Assembly: GCF_013410955.1 (NCBI RefSeq)
Contig: NZ_JACCCG010000006.1
Location: 62,001-126,000 of the forward strand
Length of the DNA: 64,000 nucleotides
From: Microbacterium sp. AK009
GTDB taxonomy: Bacteria; Actinomycetota; Actinomycetes; Actinomycetales; Microbacteriaceae
Direction of reading: 5' to 3'
Under the pieces are notes generated by a model. It saw nothing but the letters and a program-made list of their open reading frames with translations. It did no database searches and was not told the origin of the DNA. The translations under genes were made by a program, and so were the position numbers. This document shows positions 1 through 7,579 of this stretch, in pieces. Position 1 is the stretch's first letter. Every line of letters starts with the position of its first letter.

Positions 1-1870
1 GCGCGTCGCTGCGGCTCCACTGGATCGCGACGGTGATGGCGAGGATGAGGGTCGGGATCTCGCCGATGGACCAGGCGAGGCCCCCGCCGATGTACTGGTC
101 TTCGAGCGGGGTCGGCCCCCAGGTGCGACCCATCGACCCGAACCACTCGGCGACCATGAGACCCGACTGCATCATCATCGCCACGCCGAAGAACGCGTGC
201 ATCGCCATGACGCCGATGAGCAGCAGCAGCCGTCCCGCGTACGGCAGGCGCCACGGCACCGGGTCGATGCCGATGAGGGTGAGGGCGAAGAGGTAGCCGG
301 TGATGAGGAAGTGGGCGATCATCCACTCGTGCCCGAGGTGGTCGTAGAGCGACCACCGGAAGAGATCGGTGTAGTAGAACGCCCAGAGTGAGCCGATGAA
401 GAGCCCGGCCGCGACGAACGGATTCGTCAGAACACGGGAGAACGGCGTGTGGACCGCCCAGAGGATCCACTCCCGTCCGCCGCGCGTGCCGTCGTCGCGC
501 TTGTGGATCGCGCGCGCCGCCAGGGTCACCGGGGCACCCGCGACGAGGAGGGCGGGGATCGCCATCGACAGCAGCATGTGGCCGAGCATGTGCACGCTGA
601 AGAGGTAGTCCTGGTAGGCGTTGATCGGCCCGCTCGTCACCCAGAAGAGCAGCGCGACCCCGAGGCTCCACAGCACGGTGCGGTACACCGGCCATCGGTC
701 GCCGCGGCGGCGCAGGCGCCAGACGCCGGCGAGGTAGAAGAACAGCCCGAATCCGGCGGCGGTCGCCCAGAGGAGGTCGAGGTCCCACGCCGTCAGCCAC
801 CGGTCGAGGGTGAACTCGGGCGGGAGCGGCGCGCCGGTGAGGACTTCGGCCGGGGTGCGGACGGCCGGGAGGGCGGTGTCGACCGGCGGGGGTGTGCGCG
901 CGAGCGCGGCGGCGGCGCCGCTGGCGATGCCCATGAACGCCAGTTCGACGGCGATGATCCCCCAGAAGCGGCGGGCCGCGGCATCCGCCTTCTGATCCAG
1001 CCGGGCGATGGCGCCACGGCGATACCAGGCTCCGAAGACTCCGATGGCGATGAGGGCGATCACCTTCACCACCAGGATCGCGCCGTAGGGGCTGAGGAGC
1101 GCCTCGGGAGTGACCACGCCGATCGCCGCGCGGACGGTGCCGGAGAGGGCGACGACGAGGAAGGCGGCCAGGGCGATGCTCGAGTAGCGGCTGAGGACGA
1201 CGGTGAGGCGGGAGCGGTCGAGGACGGGCCGGAGGATGACGAGGAGGAGAAGCCCACCGAGCCAGGCCGCGGCCGCGATGATGTGGAGGGCGAGGGCGAC
1301 CACGGCGGAGTTGTGGTTGGCCTCCTCGCCGGAGTGGCCCTGCGTGGCCATCGGGATGAGCGCGGCGATGGCGGCGAGGGCGACGATCATCGTGGCCAGC
1401 CACGAGCGCACCGCGAAGGTGAGGACCGTGAGGGCGGCCCCCGCGATCGTCGTGAGGAGCCACGCCCGGCCGGGCTCGGTCTCGACGAGGAAGCGGCCGA
1501 GCTGAGCGCCGAACTCGGCGCCGGCGCTGATGGCGGGGTTGAACGCGTCGACGAAGGTGAGGAAGCCGGTGGCCGCAGCGGAGACGGTGAAGACCGCCGC
1601 CGAGACCGATGCGGTGTCGAGGGCGACATCGAACTCGCGCTCCCCCGCGCGGAGCGCGAAGAGCGCGAGGACCAGGGCGCCCACCATGCCGGCGGCCGAG
1701 AGATTGACCAGAAGCTTGGCAACGGGAAGGCCCCAGCGGGCGACGGGGCCGGGATCGCCGATGAGCAGCGGGGCTGCGCCCCCGCCGAGAGCGAGTCCGG
1801 CGATGAGGGTGACGAGCGCCGCGGCAACCAGGATCACGGGCCCGGCGGCCCGCAGCGCGCGGGAGTTCAC
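1..1870 (-). CDS. CopD/CtaG-type copper and cytochrome c oxidase assembly membrane protein (3' end cut by window)
   Basis: A very hydrophobic protein of at least 623 residues starting at GTG 1870, just downstream of a GGTGG stretch. The N-terminal half has the multi-helix layout of CopD copper-uptake proteins. The C-terminal half is CtaG-like (caa3 oxidase assembly) and ends near the window edge with the typical IPTLILAITVAIQWSRSD segment, so only a short tail is missing. Such CopD-CtaG fusions are common in Actinobacteria and are thought to deliver copper to extracytoplasmic cuproenzymes. The long GC-rich frames on the opposite strand are shadows. The fusion call rests on family resemblance, so the metal specificity is inferred. 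Confidence 0.85.
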   Translation of the reverse strand, partial: MNSRALRAAGPVILVAAALVTLIAGLALGGGAAPLLIGDPGPVARWGLPVAKLLVNLSAAGMVGALVLALFALRAGEREFDVALDTASVSAAVFTVSAAATGFLTFVDAFNPAISAGAEFGAQLGRFLVETEPGRAWLLTTIAGAALTVLTFAVRSWLATMIVALAAIAALIPMATQGHSGEEANHNSAVVALALHIIAAAAWLGGLLLLVILRPVLDRSRLTVVLSRYSSIALAAFLVVALSGTVRAAIGVVTPEALLSPYGAILVVKVIALIAIGVFGAWYRRGAIARLDQKADAAARRFWGIIAVELAFMGIASGAAAALARTPPPVDTALPAVRTPAEVLTGAPLPPEFTLDRWLTAWDLDLLWATAAGFGLFFYLAGVWRLRRRGDRWPVYRTVLWSLGVALLFWVTSGPINAYQDYLFSVHMLGHMLLSMAIPALLVAGAPVTLAARAIHKRDDGTRGGREWILWAVHTPFSRVLTNPFVAAGLFIGSLWAFYYTDLFRWSLYDHLGHEWMIAHFLITGYLFALTLIGIDPVPWRLPYAGRLLLLIGVMAMHAFFGVAMMMQSGLMVAEWFGSMGRTWGPTPLEDQYIGGGLAWSIGEIPTLILAITVAIQWSRSDA

Positions 1871-1921
1871 CCCACCAGCCTACGCGCGGGTGGTGGGCGG
1901 CGGCTGGGCGCGGAGGATGCC

Positions 1922-1956
1922 GAAGGGGGATGCCGCGGTGTGCGACATCCCCCTTC
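1922..1956 (-). terminator. Hairpin downstream of the HU gene
   Basis: A perfect 11-bp stem (GAAGGGGGATG paired with CATCCCCCTTC, 13-nt loop) lies 20 nt after the HU stop codon. There is no T-run, as is usual for intrinsic terminators of high-GC actinobacteria. It also separates hup from the CopD/CtaG gene. Confidence 0.7.
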
Positions 1957-1976
1957 TGATCAGCGTGCGATCGTGA

Positions 1977-2264
1977 TTACTTGACCGCTGCCTTGAGCTT
2001 GGAGCCGGCGGTCACCTTGACGCGCTTGCCGGCGGGGATCTTGATCTCTTCGCCGGTCTGCGGGTTGCGGCCGGTGCGAGCCGAGGTCTCGACCTGCTCG
2101 AAGGAGATCCATCCGGGGATGGAGACCTTGCTGCCCTTGGCCACCGCCTCCGACACCGTGGAGAAGAGCGAGTCGAGCACGCCGGACACGGCGGACTGGC
2201 TCTGACCCGTGGCGCTCGCGATGCTCGCGACGAGTTCGGTCTTGGTGATGGACTTGTCAGCCAT
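1977..2264 (-). CDS. hup: HU family nucleoid DNA-binding protein
   Basis: A 95-residue protein of normal HU length. It has the N-terminal helix pair (MADKSITKTELVASIA), the beta-arm signature GRNPQTGEEIKIPAG and the basic tail KRVKVTAGSKLKAAVK. HU dimers bend and compact DNA without strong sequence preference. The ATG at 2264 is chosen because GGAGG precedes it at good spacing; an open frame continues upstream but lacks homology. It lacks the long Lys/Ala-rich C-terminal extension of mycobacterial HupB. It is monocistronic, with its own hairpin terminator at 1922-1956. Confidence 0.95.
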   Translation of the reverse strand: MADKSITKTELVASIASATGQSQSAVSGVLDSLFSTVSEAVAKGSKVSIPGWISFEQVETSARTGRNPQTGEEIKIPAGKRVKVTAGSKLKAAVK

Positions 2265-2597
2265 GTGGATTGTCCTCCAGGGCGACCGCAGGTCGCCTTC
2301 TGCTACGTGGACCGGGGCGGGGTTCGCCGCCGGCTGGTCGGACCGACCGGGGTCGAATATACCCACGGAACCGCGGAAATTCGCGGATTTCGGCTCCTGG
2401 CGGACGGAATGGGCGGCGTGTCGCCCGTTCTGTGGTGCTGTTGTGGCGCCTGAGGCGCTCTGGCGTACCTCTCGGGCCCTTCTCGGAGGAGGCGGCCGGA
2501 GAGCGTGCACAACGGCGGGGATGACGCTCGGCGCGCCCACGCGCCGCGGTGACGGGCGGGGTGTCGCTCCGCGGCTCCGCGGTTGCGCCCGCGGCCG
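2265..2597. other. 333-bp intergenic region holding the hup promoter
   Basis: This lies between the hup start and the esterase stop. On the minus strand a TATATT -10-like hexamer (plus-strand 2356-2361) sits about 90 nt upstream of the hup start, and no convincing -35 is seen. The rest is GC-rich with no conserved-looking reading frame and no tRNA or repeat that I can recognise. Confidence 0.4.
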
Positions 2598-3680
2598 TCA
2601 GACCCCGTGGAGCCGGCGGAGAGCGGCGACCACGTCGCCGTGCCACCGGCGGGCGGCGGGAAGCACGCCGGTGAAGATGGGGGTGTCGTGGGTCACGCCC
2701 AGGTACTGCACGGCGCTGGCGTCGACGCCGGCCGCGCGGAGCGCTGCGGCGTAGGCGGCGCCGTCACCGCGGAGCGGATCGAACTCGGCGGTGAGGATCA
2801 CCGCGGGCGGGAGCCCCGCGTGCGACGCGGCGCGGAGCGGGGAGGCGAGGGGCTCGCGGGCCATCCGCCGGTGAGACAGGTAGGTGCGCGCGACCGAGCG
2901 GAGTTCGCGGAGCGCGATGACGGTCGGCACGCCCAGCGCCCGGGTCGCCCGGAGGTCGAGGTGGCGGCCCGTGAGGTCGAGCACCGGGACCTCGAGCACC
3001 TGCAGTCGCACGGGGAGTGGATCTTCGCCGTCGCGGTTGAGGAGGGTGACGGCCGCGGCGAGGTTCGCTCCCGCGGAAGTGCCGAGGATGCCGATGCGGT
3101 CGACGTCGACGTCGAGCTCGGCGGCGTGGGCGAACAGCCAGCGGAGGGCCGCCGCGCCCTGCTCGACGGCGACCGGATAGCGGTGCTCGGGGGCGAGGGC
3201 GTAGTCGACGGCGACGATGACGACGTCGGCGTCGGCGGCGCGGCGGCGGAATCCGGCATCGGTGGTCGGGTAGTCGATTCCGCCGATGCGGAAGGCGCCG
3301 CCGAAGAAGGCCAGCACCGCGGGGAGGGGCGCCGCGGCGGCACCCGCGCCGGACTCGCGCGGGTCGTAGACGCGCACCCGCACGGCGGGTCGCCCCGCAA
3401 CCTCCACGGTGTGCTCTCTCGTGCGGATGTCGGGGCCCGGCGTCCCGACGGTCTCGAGCTCGGTGCGATCCCAGGCCAGGGCAGCGCGGCGATGCTTCGC
3501 CCGCGCGCGGGCTCGCGGGCTCGATGGCGACGCGGTGCGCTTCCGGGGCGCGGGACCGCTCGCGGTCGAGTCGAAGGGCCAGATCGCGGACAGGCGCTTC
3601 TTCAGCCGTGACACGGCCTGACCGAACAGATACTTCCGGTGGACGCGAAGGCGGTCGGCGAAGACCGGGTCGAGTGGCAC
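2598..3680 (-). CDS. Alpha/beta hydrolase, hormone-sensitive lipase-like esterase
   Basis: A 360-residue cytoplasmic hydrolase. The fold is marked by an oxyanion-hole motif FFGGAFRIGGIDYP, the nucleophile elbow GTSAGAN, and C-terminal Asp (EFDPLRGDG) and His (GVTHDTPIF) completing a Ser-Asp-His triad. The family normally has HGGG at the oxyanion hole; here the His is replaced by Phe. The GTG at 3680 is preferred over the longer frame because AAAGGA lies just upstream and the upstream extension looks non-coding. The gene stands alone, divergent from the ion channel. Expected activity is hydrolysis of short-chain esters; the substrate is unknown. Confidence 0.85.
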   Translation of the reverse strand: MPLDPVFADRLRVHRKYLFGQAVSRLKKRLSAIWPFDSTASGPAPRKRTASPSSPRARARAKHRRAALAWDRTELETVGTPGPDIRTREHTVEVAGRPAVRVRVYDPRESGAGAAAAPLPAVLAFFGGAFRIGGIDYPTTDAGFRRRAADADVVIVAVDYALAPEHRYPVAVEQGAAALRWLFAHAAELDVDVDRIGILGTSAGANLAAAVTLLNRDGEDPLPVRLQVLEVPVLDLTGRHLDLRATRALGVPTVIALRELRSVARTYLSHRRMAREPLASPLRAASHAGLPPAVILTAEFDPLRGDGAAYAAALRAAGVDASAVQYLGVTHDTPIFTGVLPAARRWHGDVVAALRRLHGV

Positions 3681-3777
3681 GGCATTCCTTTCCCGGGGAC
3701 ACCTGAGTCTACGAGCGACCACCTCCGCAGGACCTCGGTCGGTGCCTGATCGCCGGGCATCGCCTACCGTGACCCGC

Positions 3778-4650
3778 ATGACCTTCCCCGGTATCGTCGC
3801 CACCCTGGTCGGCGTCATCTTGATCGTCACGGCGCTCCACGACGTGTTCCGAACGCTGCTGCGCCCGAGCGAAACCGGCCGGCTGACGCACGTCATCTTC
3901 CGGTTGTCGTGGGCGATCGTGCCGAGTCGCCGATTCCCCGCCTCCGCCCCCCTGACCATCCTCGTCGTCATCGGAGTCTGGGTCGCCCTCATCACCCTCG
4001 GCTGGGCGCTGGTCTACCTGCCGCACATGCCCGACGGATTCGCCTATCAGAGTCTGGATCCGGCGGAGTTCAATCCCTTCGCCGAGTCGGTGACGATGTC
4101 GCTCGTCGCCCTCACCACGCTCGGGCTCGGCGACGTCGTGCCGGCTCAACCGGTGCTGCGGGTGGTGTCTCCGCTGGAGGCTCTCATGGGCTTCGCGCTG
4201 CTGTCGGCAGCGGTCTCGTGGTTCATGCAGCTCTACCCTGCCCTCGCGCGCAGACGCGCCTTCGGGCTGCAGATCGAGAGCCTTCGTCGATCGCGGGCCG
4301 CCGAAGACATCGAGGTGTTCAGTGCTGAGCGGGCCGCGTCGATCATCGACCGGGTGACCGAGTCACTCGCGGTGCTGACGGCAGATCTGGTGCAGAACTC
4401 CGAGATCTTCTACTTCGCGGACGAGTCGCGTCGGCTCTCGGCGCCGCAGGCGATGGAGTACGTGCTCGAGCTGCGTGACGCGGCGGTGGCGTCTCCGCGC
4501 GTCGCCGTCGTCAGTGCAGGGCGCGCACTCGCCGCGATCGTGGACCAGCTCGCCGATCTGCTGAAGGCGCAGTATCCGCACGTGCGCGGCGAGTCGACGG
4601 ACGAGGTGGTGACCGATGTGGCCGTCGCGCACCGGCGGGTGGCGGGGTGA
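3778..4650 (+). CDS. Ion channel family protein (two-helix potassium-channel-type pore)
   Basis: A 290-residue membrane protein starting at ATG 3778. Helix 1 is near the N-terminus (GIVATLVGVILIVTALHDV), a second helix follows around residue 60, then a pore loop TTLGLGDVVP and another helix (MGFALLSAAVSWFMQLYP). TTLGLGD resembles the TxGYGD selectivity filter with Leu in place of Tyr, so potassium selectivity is not assured. The C-terminal 140 residues are soluble and helical without a recognisable RCK nucleotide-binding domain. A two-residue-longer GC-rich upstream frame gives an alternative start at 3742. Confidence 0.8.
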   Translation: MTFPGIVATLVGVILIVTALHDVFRTLLRPSETGRLTHVIFRLSWAIVPSRRFPASAPLTILVVIGVWVALITLGWALVYLPHMPDGFAYQSLDPAEFNPFAESVTMSLVALTTLGLGDVVPAQPVLRVVSPLEALMGFALLSAAVSWFMQLYPALARRRAFGLQIESLRRSRAAEDIEVFSAERAASIIDRVTESLAVLTADLVQNSEIFYFADESRRLSAPQAMEYVLELRDAAVASPRVAVVSAGRALAAIVDQLADLLKAQYPHVRGESTDEVVTDVAVAHRRVAG

Positions 4651-4658
4651 GGAACGGC

Positions 4659-4692
4659 GAAGGGCGGGAGCTCCGGAGAACTCCCGCCCTTC
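4659..4692. terminator. Bidirectional hairpin terminator between ion channel and rpsN
   Basis: A perfect 12-bp stem (GAAGGGCGGGAG with CTCCCGCCCTTC) and 10-nt loop between two convergent genes. It is positioned to end both transcripts: 8 nt after the channel stop and 15 nt after the rpsN stop. Confidence 0.8.
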
Positions 4693-4707
4693 AGCGGCTG
4701 GTTGTGA

Positions 4708-5013
4708 TCACCAGGACGACTTGGTCACACCGGGCAACTCGCCACGGTGGGCCATGTCGCGGAAGCGCACGCGCGAGATGCCGAACTTGCGGAGGTTTCC
4801 GCGGGGACGGCCGTCGATGGCGTCGCGCTGACGCAGGCGAACCGGCGATGCGTCGCGGGGCAGCTTCTGCAGGCCCAGGCGGGCGGCTTCGCGCTCTTCG
4901 TCTGTGCTCGTGGGGCTGACGAGGGCCTTCTTCAGCTCGGCCCGCTTGGCCGCGTAGCGCTCGACGATCTCCTTGCGCTGGTTGTTGCGCGCGATCTTGC
5001 TCTTCTTGGCCAT
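4708..5013 (-). CDS. rpsN: 30S ribosomal protein S14, zinc-free form
   Basis: A 101-residue S14 ([20 protein letters not shown] start, [20 protein letters not shown] core). It is the long, cysteine-free type that does not need the CXXC zinc ribbon found in the 61-residue S14. It assembles into the head of the 30S subunit. It is the last gene of rpmB-rpmG-rpsN and starts 4 nt after the rpmG stop. In mycobacteria and Streptomyces the zinc-free versions are the zinc-starvation paralogs, but here no Zur box is visible upstream of the operon, so this could be the only S14. Confidence 0.95.
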   Translation of the reverse strand: MAKKSKIARNNQRKEIVERYAAKRAELKKALVSPTSTDEEREAARLGLQKLPRDASPVRLRQRDAIDGRPRGNLRKFGISRVRFRDMAHRGELPGVTKSSW

Positions 5014-5017
5014 GCGA

Positions 5018-5188
5018 TCAGCGCTCCTCTCGGAATTCGACGTGCTTGCGGATGACCGGGTCGTACTTCTTCAGCACGATGCGGTCGGGGTTGTTGCGGC
5101 GGTTCTTACGCGTCACGTAGGTGTACCCCGTGCCGGCGGTCGAGCGCAGCTTGATGATCGGACGAACGTCCTGAGCCTTCTTCGCCAT
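5018..5188 (-). CDS. rpmG: 50S ribosomal protein L33, zinc-free form
   Basis: A 56-residue L33 ([20 protein letters not shown] start, [19 protein letters not shown] core) with no cysteine at all, hence the form that folds without zinc. Its ATG overlaps the rpmB stop by one base (TAATG), implying translational coupling, and rpsN follows 4 nt downstream. Confidence 0.95.
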   Translation of the reverse strand: MAKKAQDVRPIIKLRSTAGTGYTYVTRKNRRNNPDRIVLKKYDPVIRKHVEFREER

Positions 5189-5424
5189 TAGAGCTTCACA
5201 CCCTTCGCGATGAGGTCCTTCACGACCGACTCGATGCCGCGGACGTCGATGACCTTGATGCCCTTGGCCGACACGTTCAGCGTGATCTTCCGACCGAGCG
5301 AGGGAACGTAGTAGGTCTTCTTCTGCACGTTCGGGTCGAAGCGGCGCTTCGTCCGGCGGTGCGAGTGCGAGATGTTGTGACCGAAGCCGGGAACCGCTCC
5401 AGTCACCTGGCACACTGCTGCCAT
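5188..5424 (-). CDS. rpmB: 50S ribosomal protein L28
   Basis: A 78-residue L28 with the family start [20 protein letters not shown] and the basic core [12 protein letters not shown]. It has a single Cys and no CXXC pair, so it is the zinc-independent type as in E. coli. ATG 5424 is chosen over the longer frame because AGAAGGAGA lies 7 nt upstream. It is the first gene of rpmB-rpmG-rpsN; a promoter-like pair is seen about 100 nt upstream (5530-5558). Confidence 0.95.
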   Translation of the reverse strand: MAAVCQVTGAVPGFGHNISHSHRRTKRRFDPNVQKKTYYVPSLGRKITLNVSAKGIKVIDVRGIESVVKDLIAKGVKL

Positions 5425-5529
5425 GGTGATGTCTCCTTCTGTACCGTGACACCGGACGGTGCCACCCAAGATCCCTTGTCTGCACCCCGTTTCGGGCGCG
5501 ACCGTGGGCCGGCATCGAAGGAGGGGTAC

Positions 5530-5558
5530 GTACTACACGCTGGAGTGCGCGCAGACAA
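5530..5558 (-). promoter_or_regulatory. Probable sigma-70-type promoter of rpmB-rpmG-rpsN
   Basis: Read on the minus strand: TTGTCT (5553-5558), 17-bp spacer, TAGTAC (5530-5535), about 105 nt upstream of rpmB. No TGA-type Zur palindrome is seen around it. Confidence 0.5.
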
Positions 5559-5672
5559 ACCTCGATGGTACCGGATGCCGCGGGCGCGACCTAATCGCCG
5601 GGGGCGGCGTTCGAGCCCCTCGCCGCCGCACGGCCGGCCGCGGTGTCCAGCGTCACCGTCTTGATGACGCGC

Positions 5673-5714
5673 GAACTGCCGGTCGAGGATCAAGAACTGC
5701 CGGTCGAGGATCAA
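5673..5714. repeat. Perfect 21-bp tandem duplication at the 3' end of the DUF222 gene
   Basis: The 21-bp unit GAACTGCCGGTCGAGGATCAA occurs at 5673-5693 and, without mismatch, at 5694-5714. It is followed by the related stretch GCGGTCAAGCG. The second copy overlaps the stop codon of the DUF222 gene, so the coding sequence is barely affected. Confidence 0.9.
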
Positions 5715-7042
5715 GCGGTCAAGCGATAGCGGGCTCGCCCAGCCAATCGCGGCTTCCGCTGTGGATCGATCCAGGGTGGTGGCAGAAGGTACACACGGGC
5801 GTCGATCCCGGGACCTTCGACGATGATCTCCCACCCGTCGGAATGAAGACGATGATGACATCCGGTGCACAGGAGAACGCCGTTTGGGAGGTCGGTCCGG
5901 CCGCCGTCCCTGTTCCACCACGAGATGTGATGCACGTGACACCACGCGGGGGGTGCGCCACAGTCGATGCATCCTCCGTCACGCTCGGCGATGGCGAGCT
6001 TCTGGGCCGTCGTGAAAAGTCGACGGGTGCGACCCCAGTCGAGGATCTCGCTCTCGCCGCCGAGCACGCACGGAATGAGCTGCTGGTCGGCGGCCATTCG
6101 GCGAATGATCCCCGCGGGCACCGGCTGTGCGATGCCGTCGATCGTCGCCGTGCCGAGGCCGCTCTCGAGGGATGCGAGGTCCATGCGGATCACCACGGTC
6201 GCCGACGGCGCGGTCGGAACGTCGTCGCATCCGATGGCGTGCCGGCAGATGTCGGCGAGAGCGTCAGCACTCATCTGCTTCACCGACCGGGCATCCCGGT
6301 CGTCGTCCGGGGAGTGCTCGTTCCGACGGAGAGTCGCACCGACGATCGACTCGATCGCGGCCTTGACCGGCGCGCCAGTCTCCACGTCGAGCTTCGCCGA
6401 GATGACCAGCATCCCGTCCCGCTCCTGGATGACGAGCGTCCGCGCGCCCCGGAGCTCTTCGTGTCGCGGCGCGACGCCATCGGGGTCGAGATGCGCCTCC
6501 ACGCGCGCGAGAAGCTTGGCCAGCTCGTCGGGGCGCAATCCCGGTGCGAGGTCGCACATCTGTCGCTCGGCGTCGTCGAGCCGCGCGGAGTCCACGCGCA
6601 GTGCGAGCTTCGTCAACATGGTCACGATCGAGGAGGCAGCCGTCATCCCGATCCGCCCAGCCGCTACCGCGCCCGCGACGTGCGGATGCCTGGCCGGCAG
6701 CTGCTCACCGCTCAAGGCGGTGCGCGGCGCCGTCGCCTCACCGACCTGGATCATCCGCACGGACTCACCGACGCTCGTGCCGGTCGTCGTCGAAAGGAGA
6801 ACCGCGGGCGACGCGAATCCCTGCCGCTTCGCCAGTGAGTCCTTACCGAGCTCGGCGCGCGACTGCCGCGCGACCTCCGCCGCAACACCGGCGTAGGCCG
6901 CGTCGACGTGCCTCTTCAACGAGCCGAAAGCGTGGGTCACCGCGATCAACTCAGACGGGCTGAGCGCCGACGGCACACGGTCACCCCCCGCGAGCGCCAG
7001 CGCTTCGAGCGCTTGCGCGATCCCCGCGAGTGGTGTCGTCAT
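5711..7042 (-). CDS. DUF222 / HNH endonuclease signature protein
   Basis: A 443-residue protein. The first ~300 residues match the helical DUF222 region (13E12 repeat family). The C-terminus has an HNH nuclease fold: CIDCGAPPAWCHVHHISWW, then GGRTDLPNG and LLCTGCHHRLH, giving two Cys pairs and the catalytic HH. Actinobacteria carry many copies, and their function is unsettled: roles in mobile-DNA or repair have been suggested but not proven. A promoter immediately upstream implies a leaderless mRNA. A 21-bp tandem duplication straddles the stop. Confidence 0.88.
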   Translation of the reverse strand: MTTPLAGIAQALEALALAGGDRVPSALSPSELIAVTHAFGSLKRHVDAAYAGVAAEVARQSRAELGKDSLAKRQGFASPAVLLSTTTGTSVGESVRMIQVGEATAPRTALSGEQLPARHPHVAGAVAAGRIGMTAASSIVTMLTKLALRVDSARLDDAERQMCDLAPGLRPDELAKLLARVEAHLDPDGVAPRHEELRGARTLVIQERDGMLVISAKLDVETGAPVKAAIESIVGATLRRNEHSPDDDRDARSVKQMSADALADICRHAIGCDDVPTAPSATVVIRMDLASLESGLGTATIDGIAQPVPAGIIRRMAADQQLIPCVLGGESEILDWGRTRRLFTTAQKLAIAERDGGCIDCGAPPAWCHVHHISWWNRDGGRTDLPNGVLLCTGCHHRLHSDGWEIIVEGPGIDARVYLLPPPWIDPQRKPRLAGRARYRLTA

Positions 7043-7048
7043 GACTCG

Positions 7049-7077
7049 ATATTAGTACACGCGTTCTATTCAGGCAA
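7049..7077 (-). promoter_or_regulatory. Promoter of the DUF222/HNH gene, probably leaderless
   Basis: On the minus strand TTGCCT (7072-7077), 17-bp spacer and TAATAT (7049-7054) end only 6 nt before the ATG at 7042. Transcription would therefore start at or next to the start codon. No Shine-Dalgarno is present, which fits. Confidence 0.6.
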
Positions 7078-7080
7078 TAC

Positions 7081-7108
7081 TTGCATACGAAGTTTTCTTC
7101 GATATACT
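7081..7108 (+). promoter_or_regulatory. Promoter of the DUF4287 gene with an inverted repeat in its spacer
   Basis: TTGCAT (7081-7086), 16-bp spacer, TATACT (7103-7108). The spacer holds the perfect inverted repeat CGAAGttttCTTCG (7088-7101), a plausible operator for an unknown repressor. Predicted start is about 7115, giving a leader near 50 nt with AAGGAG before ATG 7163. Confidence 0.55.
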
Positions 7109-7162
7109 GGCGACTGCCGCAGATGGCGGCGTCTCCACCGAACGAACGTCAAGGAGCACGGG

Positions 7163-7459
7163 ATGTCTTTCCAGGCCTATCTCGACACCATCGAACGCAA
7201 GACGGGACTCACCCCCCGACAACTCGTCGAGGCCGCCCACGAGCGAGGACTCGACACCGCCGGCGTGAAGGCGACGGAGATCATCGAGTGGCTGAAGTCC
7301 GACTACGACCTGGGGCGCGGTCATGCCATGGCGATGGTCCACGTCATCACCAAGGGTGACCGGATCGACCCGAAGCATGTCGGGTCGGGTGGCACGCACG
7401 CCGACGCGGGGGACCGTCTCTGGCTCGACGGCATCGCGACCAAGCCCGAAGGATTCTGA
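7163..7459 (+). CDS. DUF4287 domain protein
   Basis: A 98-residue soluble protein. Residues 1-75 match the DUF4287 pattern: MSFQAYLDTIERKTGLTPRQ, then the helix EIIEWLKSDYDLGRGHAMAM and VITKG. The family resembles small helical SAP/HeH-type or lysine-rich modules and has no established function. ATG 7163 has AAGGAG 5-6 nt upstream. It is transcribed divergently from the DUF222/HNH gene and sits alone. The last 20 residues are less conserved-looking. Confidence 0.8.
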   Translation: MSFQAYLDTIERKTGLTPRQLVEAAHERGLDTAGVKATEIIEWLKSDYDLGRGHAMAMVHVITKGDRIDPKHVGSGGTHADAGDRLWLDGIATKPEGF

Positions 7460-7579
7460 CCACGGGTTCGCGCATCGACTTCGAGGTGGAGATCTCGACC
7501 GCCGGGCGCGCCGGGTCTCATGGTCGGTGGCGGCGACCCTCGGGTAGTGCGGGTGTCGGCGCCGCGCGAGCCGCGATCC

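Noticed and set aside
449..1984. Open plus-strand frame of 511 codons
   Set aside because: It is antisense to the CopD/CtaG gene. The translation is Glu/Gly/Arg-rich low-complexity sequence with no family match, typical of GC-rich shadow frames.
5425..5710. Possible tRNA gene (GGCGTTCGAGCCCC resembles a T-arm)
   Set aside because: No matching acceptor stem, anticodon arm or D-arm can be folded around it.
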